Both the position numbers and the translations under genes were made by a program. From CAVPXC01 sp963709505 (GTDB lineage Bacteria > Chloroflexota > Anaerolineae > JAAEKA01), in NCBI GenBank assembly GCA_963709505.1, contig CAVPXC010000005.1, positions 1 through 64,000 of the forward strand: a stretch of 64,000 bases of DNA, in the 5' to 3' direction. The notes under the pieces were generated by a model. It did no database searches. It was not told the DNA's origin and was given only the letters and a program-made list of their open reading frames with translations. Below, piece after piece: positions 44,019-52,699 of this stretch; within the stretch, counting starts at the first letter, position 1, and each line of letters starts with the position of its first letter.

Positions 44019-44171
44019 CGAACGTCCTTCCTTAAGCGCGCAAGCGAACGTCCGGACGTGCCGCGTAATAGGTCCGTGAGAGGGAGGTGATGGGTCAAGA
44101 CGTGGAGAGATGGGCTATACTGGCGTCTGAAGGCATGGATGACCGAGTAGGGTCTCTTGGGAGAGTGGCTC

Positions 44172-44669
44172 ATGTCAAGGACACGTGATTACATGTTCGT
44201 TTTGTGGGCAGATCGCTTCGACGAATCTGCCGCGACGGTATTCGTAACGGAGTTTCGCATTGCCGGTCTGCGCACGAAGCTGGTGAGCCTGGTCAGCCAT
44301 GCCTCTGCCGGCGCCTATGGGTTGGCGCTTGCGCCTGACCTGACCTTGGATCAGGCATTGCCCTTGGTTGGCCGGGCGGCCTGCGTCGTCATTCCGGGCG
44401 GCGCCGCGGCCATCAAACGGCTGGGCGACGATCCGCGGTTGCGGATCTTTTTGGCGGAAGCGCACGCTCAAGGGGCGCTGTTCGTCGTCGGAATCGACGG
44501 CGAAGGGGCGCTGGGAGGCATCCTGGGGGGAGGAATGTCGCCTGTGAATGTGCTGGCATTTTCCGGCCGTGCGAGTTTGGTCGAGTGCGCCCGGCAAGTC
44601 GCCCACCGGCTGGTACCGGTTGCTCCGTCTAAGCGCACCCAGCAGGTTTCGCTGCCAGCATTATTATAA
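44172..44669 (+). CDS. DJ-1/PfpI-like protein
   Basis: 165 residues. ATG at 44172 (MSRTRDYMFVLWADRFDESA). It follows the DJ-1/PfpI Rossmann-like order: VFVTEFRIAGLRTKLVSLVS, GAYGLALAPDLTLDQALPLV, ACVVIPGGAAAIKRLGDDPR, AHAQGALFVVGIDG. The nucleophile elbow, where classic members have Cys, reads VVGIDGEGAL here, so the Cys is missing and hydrolase activity is doubtful. It is transcribed away from NB-ARC; a TATACT box in the 150-bp gap (about 44113) may serve it. A likely effector or ligand-binding partner of the module. Confidence 0.65.
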   Translation: MSRTRDYMFVLWADRFDESAATVFVTEFRIAGLRTKLVSLVSHASAGAYGLALAPDLTLDQALPLVGRAACVVIPGGAAAIKRLGDDPRLRIFLAEAHAQGALFVVGIDGEGALGGILGGGMSPVNVLAFSGRASLVECARQVAHRLVPVAPSKRTQQVSLPALL

Positions 44670-44697
44670 CATAGAGTGCCTGAACAGGCCATCGTCG

Positions 44698-44806
44698 CCT
44701 CGACTGCCGCGGGCGGACCGGGGGGAACCGGCCGATCCCCGGCGTTGGGGTTCTCAGATGGGCGAAGGGTGGAACGTCTCACGCAAGTGGGGTGGACCAC
44801 CCTTCG
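44698..44806 (+). ncRNA. Candidate structured RNA, copy 2, with terminator-like stem
   Basis: P1 CCTCGAC(T)GCCG (44698-44709) pairs with CGGCGTTGGGG (44740-44750). P2 GGGCGG(A)CC pairs with GGCCGATCCC and closes the loop GGGGGGAACC. Then CGAAGGGTGG (44763-44772) pairs with CCACCCTTCG (44797-44806). Stem bases differ from copy 1 but pairing, the bulged A in P2 and the loop GGGGGGARCC are kept. It lies behind the DJ-1-like gene. The two copies bracket the NB-ARC cluster. Confidence 0.45.
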
Positions 44807-44878
44807 ACTATCTTAAGAATACGCTGAGTGCTTTTCATAAAGTCCGGGATGACACATGTTTCTTTTCGAGGTCAGACA

Positions 44879-46265
44879 TCACTCCCCCGTCATCGGCCGG
44901 GCATCCAACAGCCGGGCGGCTTCCTCGTCGCTTAGATAGCCGAGCTCGACGACGACCTGGCGGATGGTCCTCCCCTCCGCATAAGCCTTCTTGGCCGCTG
45001 CTGCGGCCTTGTCGTAGCCAATTACCGGATTGAGTGCAGTTACCAAAATGGGGTTCTTGTCGATCAGGCCCAGCATGCGGTCGCGGTTGGCGACTGTGCC
45101 AGCAATGGCCTTGTCGGCCAGGATACGGCTGGCGCCCGCCAGCAGGCTGATCGACTGCAGCAGGTTGTGCGCCAACACCGGCAGCATCACGTTCAACTCG
45201 AAGACGCCCGACTGGCCGGCGATAGTCACCGTCACGTCGTTGCCGATAACCTGGGCGGCGACCATCGTTGCGGCCTCGGGGATCACCGGGTTGACCTTGC
45301 CGGGCATGATGCTGGAGCCGGGCTGCAGCGCAGGCAGGGCGATCTCGCCCAGGCCCGCGATCGGGCCGGAGTTCATCCAGCGCAGGTCGTTGCTGATCTT
45401 CATTAGCGAGACGGCTAAAGCCTTGAGCTGGCCGCTCAACTCGACTGCGCCATCCATCGCGGCCTGCGCGGCGAAATGGTTGGCGGCCTCGCGGAACGGA
45501 ATGCCGGTCAGGTCGTGCAGCCGTTCGGCGACCGCGGCGGCGAAACCGGGCAGCGCGTTGATGCCTGTGCCCACAGCCGTGCCGCCCAGCGCCAGCTCGG
45601 CCAGCCTTGGCAGGCTGGACTCGATGCGCTCGATCCCGGCCTGGATCTGTGCGGCGTAGCCGCCGAACTCCTGGCCCAGGCGCACCGGCATGGCGTCCAT
45701 CAGGTGCGTGCGCCCGGTCTTGAGCACGTCGTCGAACTCGACGGCCTTCGCGGCCAGCGCGGCGTGCAAGTGGCGCAGCGCGGGGAACAGCGCATCGTAT
45801 ACTTCCAGATAGGCCGCAACGTGGATGGCGGTCGGGATCACGTCGTTGGAGCTTTGCCCCATGTTGACGTGGTCGTTGGGGTGCACGGTCTTGGAGCCAA
45901 AATCCTCGCCCAGGATCTGGAGGGCGCGGTTGGCGATGACCTCGTTGGCGTTCATGTTGGTCGAGGTGCCCGAACCGGTCTGGAAGATATCGATCGGGAA
46001 GTCCTGATCCCATCGGCCGTCGGCTACCTCCTGCGCGGCTTGCGCGATGGCTGCAGTCAAGGTAGCATCCAGATGGCCCAGTTGCTGGTTGACCTGCGCC
46101 GCGGCCAGTTTGATCAGGCCCAAGGCCCGGATAAAACTGCGCGAGAAACGGATCCCGCTGACGGGGAAATTGTTCGACCGCGCGTTGCGTCTGAGCCGCA
46201 TAGAGCGCATCGGCCGGCACCTGGACCGGCCCCATGGAGTCTTTCTCAATTCGATAAGCAGTCAT
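44879..46265 (-). CDS. fumC: Fumarate hydratase, class II, one frameshift
   Basis: Start ATG at 46265 (MTAYRIEKDSMGPVQVPADA). The frame breaks near 46165 at CCCC: one C fewer restores EQFPVSGIRFSRSFIRALGL. The rest is canonical: GSGTSTNMNANEVIANRA, VHPNDHVNMGQSSNDVIPTA, KTGRTHLMDAMPVRLGQEF, ELALGGTAVGTGINA and the signature GSSIMPGKVNPVIPEA. Converts fumarate to malate in the TCA cycle. About 461 residues, normal. The homopolymer break points to a sequencing error. Confidence 0.93.
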
Positions 46266-46315
46266 GATCGTTCCTTTCTGGTCAACTTCTGGGGTATCTT
46301 TCTCAATAATCACGG

Positions 46316-46370
46316 GTAGGGGCAGGTCTTGCACTTGCCCGCCAGGGCAACCGCGGGGGCCTGCCCCTAC
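46316..46370. repeat. GTAGGGGCAGG...CCTGCCCCTAC palindromic repeat
   Basis: GTAGGGGCAGGTCTTGCACT with complementary GCCTGCCCCTAC. Same family as 25039, 28866 and 62917. It lies just upstream of fumC. Confidence 0.8.
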
Positions 46371-46396
46371 AGATTGAGAGACACCTTCTGGGCGTA

Positions 46397-46430
46397 CAAA
46401 GGGCCTCTGCTGTTACACAGAGGCCCTTTG
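46397..46430. terminator. Terminator hairpin upstream of fumC
   Basis: CAAAGGGCCTCTG (46397-46409) pairs perfectly with CAGAGGCCCTTTG (46418-46430), loop 8. It would end the ferredoxin transcript coming from the right. Confidence 0.75.
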
Positions 46431-46540
46431 ATAGTTTCGCGAATGGCCCGAGACTATGGGCCAACAAACAGAGTGCCGACCCTCGTTCGCCCGCCCGGAA
46501 CCGCTAGCGACGTACACCGGATGAAGGCGCCTGGACCATC

Positions 46541-46813
46541 CTACATGTTCAGCGCTTCGTAGCCTGGGCCCTTGCTGAAGAAATCAGCGTTGAGCTTGGT
46601 CGAGGCCTTGAACTCTGCGGGGAGGTCTTCCTCGGGGAAGATAGCCTCGACCGGGCACTCAGGCACGCAGGCGCCGCAGTCGATGCAGGTGTCGGGATCG
46701 ATGTAGTACCAGGGCCACTCCGATTCCGGCTGGCCAGGGATGATGCACTCCACGGGACACACTTCCACGCATGCCCCATCGCGAATGCATAGATCAAAAA
46801 TTACGTGTGTCAT
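46541..46813 (-). CDS. Ferredoxin with two iron-sulfur centres
   Basis: 90 residues. ATG at 46813 with GAGAACA upstream. Cys motifs CIRDGACVEVCPVECI (a 3Fe-4S-type motif with Asp-Gly in place of the second Cys) and CIDCGACVPECPVEAI ([4Fe-4S]). The tail FPEEDLPAEFKASTKLNADF is typical of the bacterial 7Fe ferredoxins (FdxA-like). It carries electrons in the cytoplasm; it could serve the P450 or central metabolism. Confidence 0.9.
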   Translation of the reverse strand: MTHVIFDLCIRDGACVEVCPVECIIPGQPESEWPWYYIDPDTCIDCGACVPECPVEAIFPEEDLPAEFKASTKLNADFFSKGPGYEALNM

Positions 46814-47040
46814 GTATCGATGTTCTCCTGATTGAGCTGATTCCGTGCGGACGGTTATGGTAAAGATGCTTGACAAGTCGCCTGTGAGCAGACGCAACGC
46901 GCTGCTAACGAGTGATTGAGAAAAATTGTACCTTTACTCCGAGCAAATGTCAAAACCGTGTCAACGGATTACTGACAACGGATTGAACGGATGCGAATAG
47001 GGATGCGGATGCGCTGGGGGATTTCCGATCTCTGGGGCTT

Positions 47041-47766
47041 TTAGCTTTCGGCCACCTCCAGCAGACCTTCCGCGTCAAGAATGAGGATGCGCTTGCGGCC
47101 GATTTCGATCAGGCCTTGTGACTTGAGGTCGTTCAGTACTTGGGTGGCGGTCTCGCGGTAGGTGCCTACGGTCTCGGCCAGGTCCTGGTGGGTGAGGCCG
47201 ACCACTTCCAGCGTCTCGTTCTCCTCAGCGAGCAACAGGAGCAACGACGCCAGGCGGGCAGGGATGCCCTTAAAAGCCATGCTCTTGAGCCGCTCCTCGA
47301 CATCGCGCAGCCGGCGGCCGGTGATGTCGAGCACGCGCAAGGCCACCATCGGCTTGCTGAGGAACAGGCGCTCCAGGTCCTTGCGGCTCATGATACAGAT
47401 CACGCTCTCCTCCGAGGCTTCGGCGAAGGTGTTGTGCAATTGCTGGCCCAAGAGCGGCATTTCGCCAAAAAGCGTGCCGGCGCCGAGGGTGGCGATCACA
47501 AGTTTCTTGCCCTCGGGTGAGATGCGGTAGAGCTGAACGCGGCCCTCCTTGACGATGAACAACACCTCGCCCGTTTCCTCAGGCCGGTAGAACACCTTGC
47601 CCTTCTTGACGGCGCTGAGCGTGATGAGGCGGTCCAGTTCCTCCATCTCTTTGGGCGAGAGGTCCTGAAAAATCTCCATATCTGAAAGAAAACCGAGTTT
47701 GTTTTTTGTGCTTGCAGAGGCGTTCGTCACGGGTGGCAAGAGTCCTTTCCTGCTGCCGGCCGGCAA
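47041..47766 (-). CDS. Crp/Fnr-family transcription regulator
   Basis: 241 residues. A cyclic-nucleotide-binding fold: MEIFQDLSPKEMEELDRLIT, EETGEVLFIVKEGRVQLYRI, LGAGTLFGEMPLLGQQLHNT (phosphate cassette-like but without the cAMP Arg-Ser pair), then helix C and a winged HTH LTHQDLAETVGTYRETATQV. There is no Fnr cysteine cluster, so it is not an oxygen sensor of that type. Start uncertain; an in-frame GTG near 47730 is an alternative. It sits behind the ferredoxin gene on the same strand. Confidence 0.88.
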   Translation of the reverse strand: MPAGSRKGLLPPVTNASASTKNKLGFLSDMEIFQDLSPKEMEELDRLITLSAVKKGKVFYRPEETGEVLFIVKEGRVQLYRISPEGKKLVIATLGAGTLFGEMPLLGQQLHNTFAEASEESVICIMSRKDLERLFLSKPMVALRVLDITGRRLRDVEERLKSMAFKGIPARLASLLLLLAEENETLEVVGLTHQDLAETVGTYRETATQVLNDLKSQGLIEIGRKRILILDAEGLLEVAES

Positions 47767-47879
47767 ACGAGCAATGTTATGTCAAATAATTTCATCAGCT
47801 CGGCTCGTCCGGGCAGCGCCTGCTTTTTGGTAGAGGCTAACTTCATGTAAGTTTTGTAAATTGTAGCACAAAAGCCGGT

Positions 47880-48266
47880 TTATGCAATTGCGAACCCTGC
47901 GCGTCGCAGTGCATCGACGGCGGTTCCGAGTTGTTCCTCTCGGATGAGCAGATAATCGGTGTCGTACGTCGAAACGACGAAGATGCTGACGCCGGCCTCG
48001 GCCAAGGGGGTAGCCAGGCTGGCCAAAACACCGGTGAGCGCGAAGTCCAGGGGCCCGACAACTTTCAGGCCGCGCCAGCCGCGCTGGCAGGTCGCGTCGA
48101 GTGGCACAGCCTGCTCGGCGCAGACGATCGAAAGCTCGTCAACCGTGCGCACGATTGCAGTGAATCCATCCGACGTCGCCCAGCCTGGCACGGGCGACGT
48201 CGGATCCAATCTACACACGGCAAGTACACCGGGGACGAAAGAGAGCGTGAGTTTATGGGATTGCAT
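47880..48266 (-). CDS. ACT-domain protein
   Basis: 128 residues. Two ACT-like halves: LTLSFVPGVLAVCRLDPTSP, AIVRTVDELSIVCAEQAVPL, then LKVVGPLDFALTGVLASLAT, PLAEAGVSIFVVSTYDTDYL, LLIREEQLGTAVDALRRAGF. The GPLDF...VSTYDTDYLL pattern is the ACT_7/CASTOR-like family, which binds amino acids. Probably a small amino-acid sensor. Confidence 0.82.
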   Translation of the reverse strand: MQSHKLTLSFVPGVLAVCRLDPTSPVPGWATSDGFTAIVRTVDELSIVCAEQAVPLDATCQRGWRGLKVVGPLDFALTGVLASLATPLAEAGVSIFVVSTYDTDYLLIREEQLGTAVDALRRAGFAIA

Positions 48267-48340
48267 ACGACGTCTCCACGGGTTGATCGGGCGGTTCCTC
48301 CCCCCAAAGTATAAGTCCTACCGCTTCTGGCGTCAACACA

Positions 48341-48545
48341 ATGCTGAAGGCTCCCGATCTGCCCATGGTCTTCGATGCGCTATCGGCGCCCAGGCGCCCC
48401 TCTGTAAACCAACCCCTACCAGAGCAGCCAGACAACCTACTACTGGCAAGAGTTCAGGCAACAGCAGAAGCCGTGCTAGATCCTGGCACCTTTGAGGACG
48501 CTTGGGCGATGGGACGGTCGTTGAGTGCGCAGGCGGCGGTTACGG
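48341..48545 (+). pseudogene. C-terminal scrap of an ATPase/regulator
   Basis: Read from 48341 it gives RVQATAEAVLDPGTFEDAWA and MGRSLSAQAAV, a tail typical of LuxR/SARP or AfsR-type multidomain regulators (LGxxAFxAAWAxGRxLxxxxA). The rest of the gene is absent. The 384-bp gap 48267-48650 otherwise shows no gene. Confidence 0.4.
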
Positions 48546-48650
48546 GGCATGACCCACGACGATGCCCATAACCAGGAATGCCAGGCGCAACCATACGTGC
48601 GGATATCGTCTTATCGAATGCTTCATCATACTCCTCCTGAACCTCGCCAG

Positions 48651-51600
48651 TTAAGTTGATCTTCTCCGCCGCAAGACACCGCTGGTCGGGACTGCGAGCC
48701 CAAGCGCCAGTGCGCCGGCGACAAGCAGCACGGGCAGCAAGGACCGGCCAGGTTGTTGTAGCGCCGTCGACGCTGTGGGCTCGGGTGAAGTCGGGCTCCC
48801 AGCCGCCTGGCCTGACGGTTCCGGCACTTTCTGAGTGTTCGCGCCAGGATCGCCATTGAGCACGAAGCCGGCCCAGTAGAAGGGCGAGGCCCATTGCGAA
48901 TTGCTGCGCACCTCGGCTTGAGCAGCCTGCAACGCCTCCGCCTTGCCCATGCCGGCCTGCCACTGGCGGTAGAAGGCCGTCATCAAGGCCTCGGTCGCCT
49001 CGTCGTCCACCGACCACAAGCTCGAGAGGATCGTGGGCGTGCCCGCGAACAAGAAGGCCCGCGTTAACCCCACCAGCTCGTCCCCGGCTGACAGCTCGCC
49101 GACGTTGGTTTGGCAGGCGCTGAGCACCACCAACTCGTTGCCCTTCAGGTCCAGGCCGTAGACCTCGTGGGTTTCCAGCCGGCCATCGCCAGCCGCGCCT
49201 TCCCCGGCCGGCGCCAAGTAGATTGCGCTGTACAACGGGTTGGCGATGTTGTAGCTGCCATGGGCCGCCAGGTGGATCACCTTGCTGCCGGCCGCCTCAT
49301 CGCGCAGACGGGTCTCACTGGCTTCGGCGTCGGTAACAGCGACTGTGTCAAGAAGGGAAGCGACTGCCTTGGCTTCAGTTGCAGCGTAAATTAGGGGCGG
49401 AAAAGCGGGGTCGCCAGTCGTCGGGTTGCCGAAGACGAGGGCGTGCGTGTTCGCTTTCGCGGCTGATTTGGCGGCATTCTGCTGGATGAAGGGCAGAGCG
49501 CTGGCCGAGGGGATGACCGAGAGCAGGTGCTGCTGGCCGAAATAGCTCTGGCCATCGCTGAGTGCGGCAAAGGGCACGTACTGTAACTGTTGATGGGGCA
49601 CGATGACGACCTGGGGTGTCTGCAGGTGTTCCGCCAGGGGAGCCACCAGCCAGGAGTACAGGTCGCGCAGAGGCTTGGGGTGAGCCTGTTCCCGGTTGAG
49701 CCAGCTCAGGGTGTTATCGACCGCACTGGAGAGCTTGGCTGATGTGGCGTCGGGCAGCTCGACCGTGGTGAAGCTGTCGCCGGTGATGACGAAGGCCAGC
49801 GTGCCCTCGTCGCCCAGCACCCAGTACGAGACGAGGGTGGTCTGGTCGTCCAGCAACGCCTGGACCGCGGCCAGGTCGAGCACCCCGCTGCGGCCGGGCA
49901 CCAGGGCAGCCAATTGGCCGCCACGAGCGGTAATGGCATCGAGGGCGGCCCGATGCTCCCGCTCGGCGGTGGTCAGTTGCACCTCCAGGTCGGCGACGAG
50001 AGCGGGATCCGGCGGTTCGAGGCTGCGGGCCTTGGCCAGGGCATCCTGCGCGGTCTGGCGAGCCGCGTAGGCTTCCTGCTCGGCCGCCAGCAGGCTGGCC
50101 GCTGCGTTGTCGGAGAGCTCGATATAGCCGGTGGACAGGCTATCCAGGAATGCCCGGGCACGACCGCGTTCGCTCGTGAAAAAGGCGTCGATGTCTCGAT
50201 CCTGACGATGGTACAGCCCAACAGCCTGATTGTCCAGATCGGCGTACCGGGCAGCGAAGCCTGCCCGGCCGGCTTCGCTGCCGGCGACGGAACGCAGCGT
50301 CTCGAACACCGCCAAAGCCTGCTCATACGCTTCCAGTGCCTTGGGTACCTCTCCCCGTTTCTGGTAGGCGTAGCCGATGCTGTACAGCGCCGCGGCCTCG
50401 CCGGCCCGGTCGCCCACCTCCCGCAAGATCGCCAGCGCCTGCTCGTAGGCCTTCAGCGTCTCGTCGTAGCGCCCCTGGTTGTCGTAGACCCCGCCGATGT
50501 TACCCAGCGTCGCGCCCTCGCCAGCCCGGTTGCCCACCTCCCGCCAGATCGCTAGCGCCTCCTGCATGGCCTTCAGCGCCTCAGCGTAGCGCCCCTGGTT
50601 GTCGTAGACCAAGCCGATGCCGTGCAGCGTCCCGCCCTCGCCGGCCCGGTCGCCCACCTCCCGCGCGATGGCCAGCGCCTCCTGCATGGCCTCCAGCGCC
50701 TCAGCGTAGCGCATCTGGCTGTCGTAGACCCCGCCGATGCTGCCCAGCGTCGTGCCTTCGTCAGCCCGGTCGCCCACCTCCCGCAGGATCGCCAGCGCCT
50801 CCTGCATGGCCTTCAGCGCCTCGGTGTAGCGCCCCTGGCTACGATAGACCTCGCCGATATTGCTCAGCGTCGCGCCCTCGCCGGCCCGGTCGCCCACCTC
50901 CCGCAGGATCGCCAGCGCCTGCCCGTAGATCTCCAGCGCCTCGGCGTAGCGCCCCTGGTCGTCGTAGACTCCGCCGATGTTGTTCAGCGCCCTGCCCTCG
51001 CCGGCCCGGTCACCCACCTGCCGCGCGATCGCCAGCGCCTGCTGCAAAGCCTCCAGCGCCTCGGCGTAGCGCCCCTGGCGACGATAGAGCGCGCCGATGT
51101 TGTGCAGCGGCGCGCTCTCGCCGGCCCGGTCACCCACCTCCCGCGCGATCACCAGCGCCTGCTGGTCCGCCTCCAGCGCCTCGGCGTAGCGCCCTTGGTT
51201 GGCGTAGATGAAACCGATATTGTTCAGCGTCGTGCCCTCGCTGGCCCGGTTGCCCACCTCCTGCAGGATCGCCAGCGCCTGCTGCATGGCCTTCAGCGCC
51301 TCGGCGTGGCGCCCCTGGTTGGCGTAGACCCCGCCGATGTTGTTCAGTGTGGCGGCCTCGCCGGCCAGGTCGCCCACCTCCCGCAGAATCGCCAGGGCCT
51401 GCTGCAAGGCCTCAAGCGTCGCGGCGTAGCGCCCCTGCTTGTGATAGACCTCGCCGATGTTGTTCAGCGTCATACCCTCGCCGGCCCGGTTGCCCACCTC
51501 CCGCTCGATCGCCAGTGCCTGCCCGTAGGCCTCCAGCGCCTCGGCGTAGCGCCCCTGGTTGTCGTAGACCAAGCCGGTGTTGTTCAGCGTCACGCCCTCG

Positions 51601-52667
51601 CCGGCCCGGTCGCCCACCTCCCGCAAGATCGCCAGCGCCTGCAGGTAGTTTGGCAGCGCCTCGGCGTAGCGCCCCTGGCTGTCGTAGACCCCGCCGATGT
51701 TGTGCAACGTCGCGCCCTCGCCGGCCCGGTCGCCCACCTCCCGCCGGATCGCCAGCGCCTGCCCGTAGGCCTGCAACGCCTCGGCGTAGCGCCCCTGGTT
51801 GGCGTAGACCCCGCCGATGTTGTTCAGCGTCGTGCCCTCGCCGGCCCGGTCGCCCACCTCCCGCCGAATCGCCAGCGCCTGCTCGTAGGCCTCCAGCGCC
51901 GCAGCGTAGCGCCCCTGGCCGGTGTAGACCAAGCCGATGTTATTCAGTGTCGCGCCCTCGCCGGTCCGATCACCCACCTCCCGCCGGATCGCCAGCGCCT
52001 GCTGCAAGGCCCCCAGCGCCTCGGCGTAGCGCCCTTGGCGACGATAGACCGCGCCGATGTTGTGCAGCGGCGCGCCCTCGCCGGCCCGGTCGCCCACCTC
52101 CTGCGCGATCGCCAGCGCCTGCTGGTAGTTCGCCAGCGCCTCAGCGTAGCGCCCCTGGTTGTCGTAGACCGCGCCGATGTTGTGCAGCATCGCGCCCTCG
52201 CCGGCCCGGTTGCCCATCTCCCGCGCGATGGCTAACGCCTGCTGGTAGTTTGGCAGCGCCTCAGCGTAGCGCCCCTGGTCGTCGTAGACCCCGCCGATGT
52301 TGTTCAGTGTCACGCCCTCACGCTGCCGATCACCGCTGACTTGAAACGTCGCCAACGCAGCAGCATATGTCTCCAACGCTCTTGTGGGGTTGCCTGTATT
52401 GCGCAGCAGAAGCCCTAGTACCAGAGCACACAGTCCGAGGTCATTCGGATCCGCAAACTCCGCTGCGTCCCGGCCGGCAAAGCCGGCCTCTAGCAGCGGT
52501 CCCGCTTCAAAAACCCGGCCATCGAGAAAAAGCTGCACTCCCTCGGCACACTGCGCGACCGGATCGTCCTGCGCCAGCCGGCTGGCTTGTGCCGGGACTT
52601 GACCCAGAAGAAAGCCGGAAACCAACAAGACTACCAAGGAGAAAATCATCCAGCGTCGCTGCATCAT
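48651..52667 (-). CDS. Secreted TPR-CHAT caspase-like protein with C-terminal membrane anchor
   Basis: 1,338 residues. ATG at 52667 follows AGGAG. A Sec signal (MQRRWMIFSLVVLLVSGFLL) sends it out. Then 16-18 TPR units of exactly 40 residues (120 bp), each like AGEGATLNNIGGVYDDQGRY followed by AEALEAYQQALAIxREVGDR, a helical bundle, and a CHAT domain with catalytic His1136 (HLAAHGSY) and Cys1185 (LSACQTNVGELSAGDELVGL). LWSVDDEATEALMTAFYRQW and FYWAGFVLNGDPG complete it. A last membrane helix LLPVLLVAGALALGLAVP and basic RRRRST end it. The peptidase is thus on the outer side. Third gene of an operon with 52700 and 53920. Confidence 0.9.
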   Translation of the reverse strand: MMQRRWMIFSLVVLLVSGFLLGQVPAQASRLAQDDPVAQCAEGVQLFLDGRVFEAGPLLEAGFAGRDAAEFADPNDLGLCALVLGLLLRNTGNPTRALETYAAALATFQVSGDRQREGVTLNNIGGVYDDQGRYAEALPNYQQALAIAREMGNRAGEGAMLHNIGAVYDNQGRYAEALANYQQALAIAQEVGDRAGEGAPLHNIGAVYRRQGRYAEALGALQQALAIRREVGDRTGEGATLNNIGLVYTGQGRYAAALEAYEQALAIRREVGDRAGEGTTLNNIGGVYANQGRYAEALQAYGQALAIRREVGDRAGEGATLHNIGGVYDSQGRYAEALPNYLQALAILREVGDRAGEGVTLNNTGLVYDNQGRYAEALEAYGQALAIEREVGNRAGEGMTLNNIGEVYHKQGRYAATLEALQQALAILREVGDLAGEAATLNNIGGVYANQGRHAEALKAMQQALAILQEVGNRASEGTTLNNIGFIYANQGRYAEALEADQQALVIAREVGDRAGESAPLHNIGALYRRQGRYAEALEALQQALAIARQVGDRAGEGRALNNIGGVYDDQGRYAEALEIYGQALAILREVGDRAGEGATLSNIGEVYRSQGRYTEALKAMQEALAILREVGDRADEGTTLGSIGGVYDSQMRYAEALEAMQEALAIAREVGDRAGEGGTLHGIGLVYDNQGRYAEALKAMQEALAIWREVGNRAGEGATLGNIGGVYDNQGRYDETLKAYEQALAILREVGDRAGEAAALYSIGYAYQKRGEVPKALEAYEQALAVFETLRSVAGSEAGRAGFAARYADLDNQAVGLYHRQDRDIDAFFTSERGRARAFLDSLSTGYIELSDNAAASLLAAEQEAYAARQTAQDALAKARSLEPPDPALVADLEVQLTTAEREHRAALDAITARGGQLAALVPGRSGVLDLAAVQALLDDQTTLVSYWVLGDEGTLAFVITGDSFTTVELPDATSAKLSSAVDNTLSWLNREQAHPKPLRDLYSWLVAPLAEHLQTPQVVIVPHQQLQYVPFAALSDGQSYFGQQHLLSVIPSASALPFIQQNAAKSAAKANTHALVFGNPTTGDPAFPPLIYAATEAKAVASLLDTVAVTDAEASETRLRDEAAGSKVIHLAAHGSYNIANPLYSAIYLAPAGEGAAGDGRLETHEVYGLDLKGNELVVLSACQTNVGELSAGDELVGLTRAFLFAGTPTILSSLWSVDDEATEALMTAFYRQWQAGMGKAEALQAAQAEVRSNSQWASPFYWAGFVLNGDPGANTQKVPEPSGQAAGSPTSPEPTASTALQQPGRSLLPVLLVAGALALGLAVPTSGVLRRRRST
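50386..52320 (-). repeat. 120-bp tandem repeats coding for TPRs (about 16 units)
   Basis: The DNA repeats every 120 bp with high identity, e.g. CGCCCCTGGTTGTCGTAGAC at regular intervals. Homogeneous units suggest recent expansion and possible length change by recombination. Confidence 0.95.
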
Positions 52668-52699
52668 CGATCTCCTGAATAATGACCATGACGAGGTGA

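Noticed and set aside
44835..46334. A 499-codon minus frame over fumC
   Set aside because: It is the out-of-frame shadow produced by the frameshift near 46165; the fumarase signature lies in the other frame.
50622..52235. A 537-codon open frame on the plus strand opposite the TPR-CHAT gene, and another from 51347
   Set aside because: They mirror the 120-bp TPR repeats; the minus-strand product has full TPR/CHAT signatures, and the plus frames lack a ribosome site or any domain.
50386..52320. 120-bp repeats as a non-coding satellite
   Set aside because: They keep one open frame and encode exact 40-residue TPRs.
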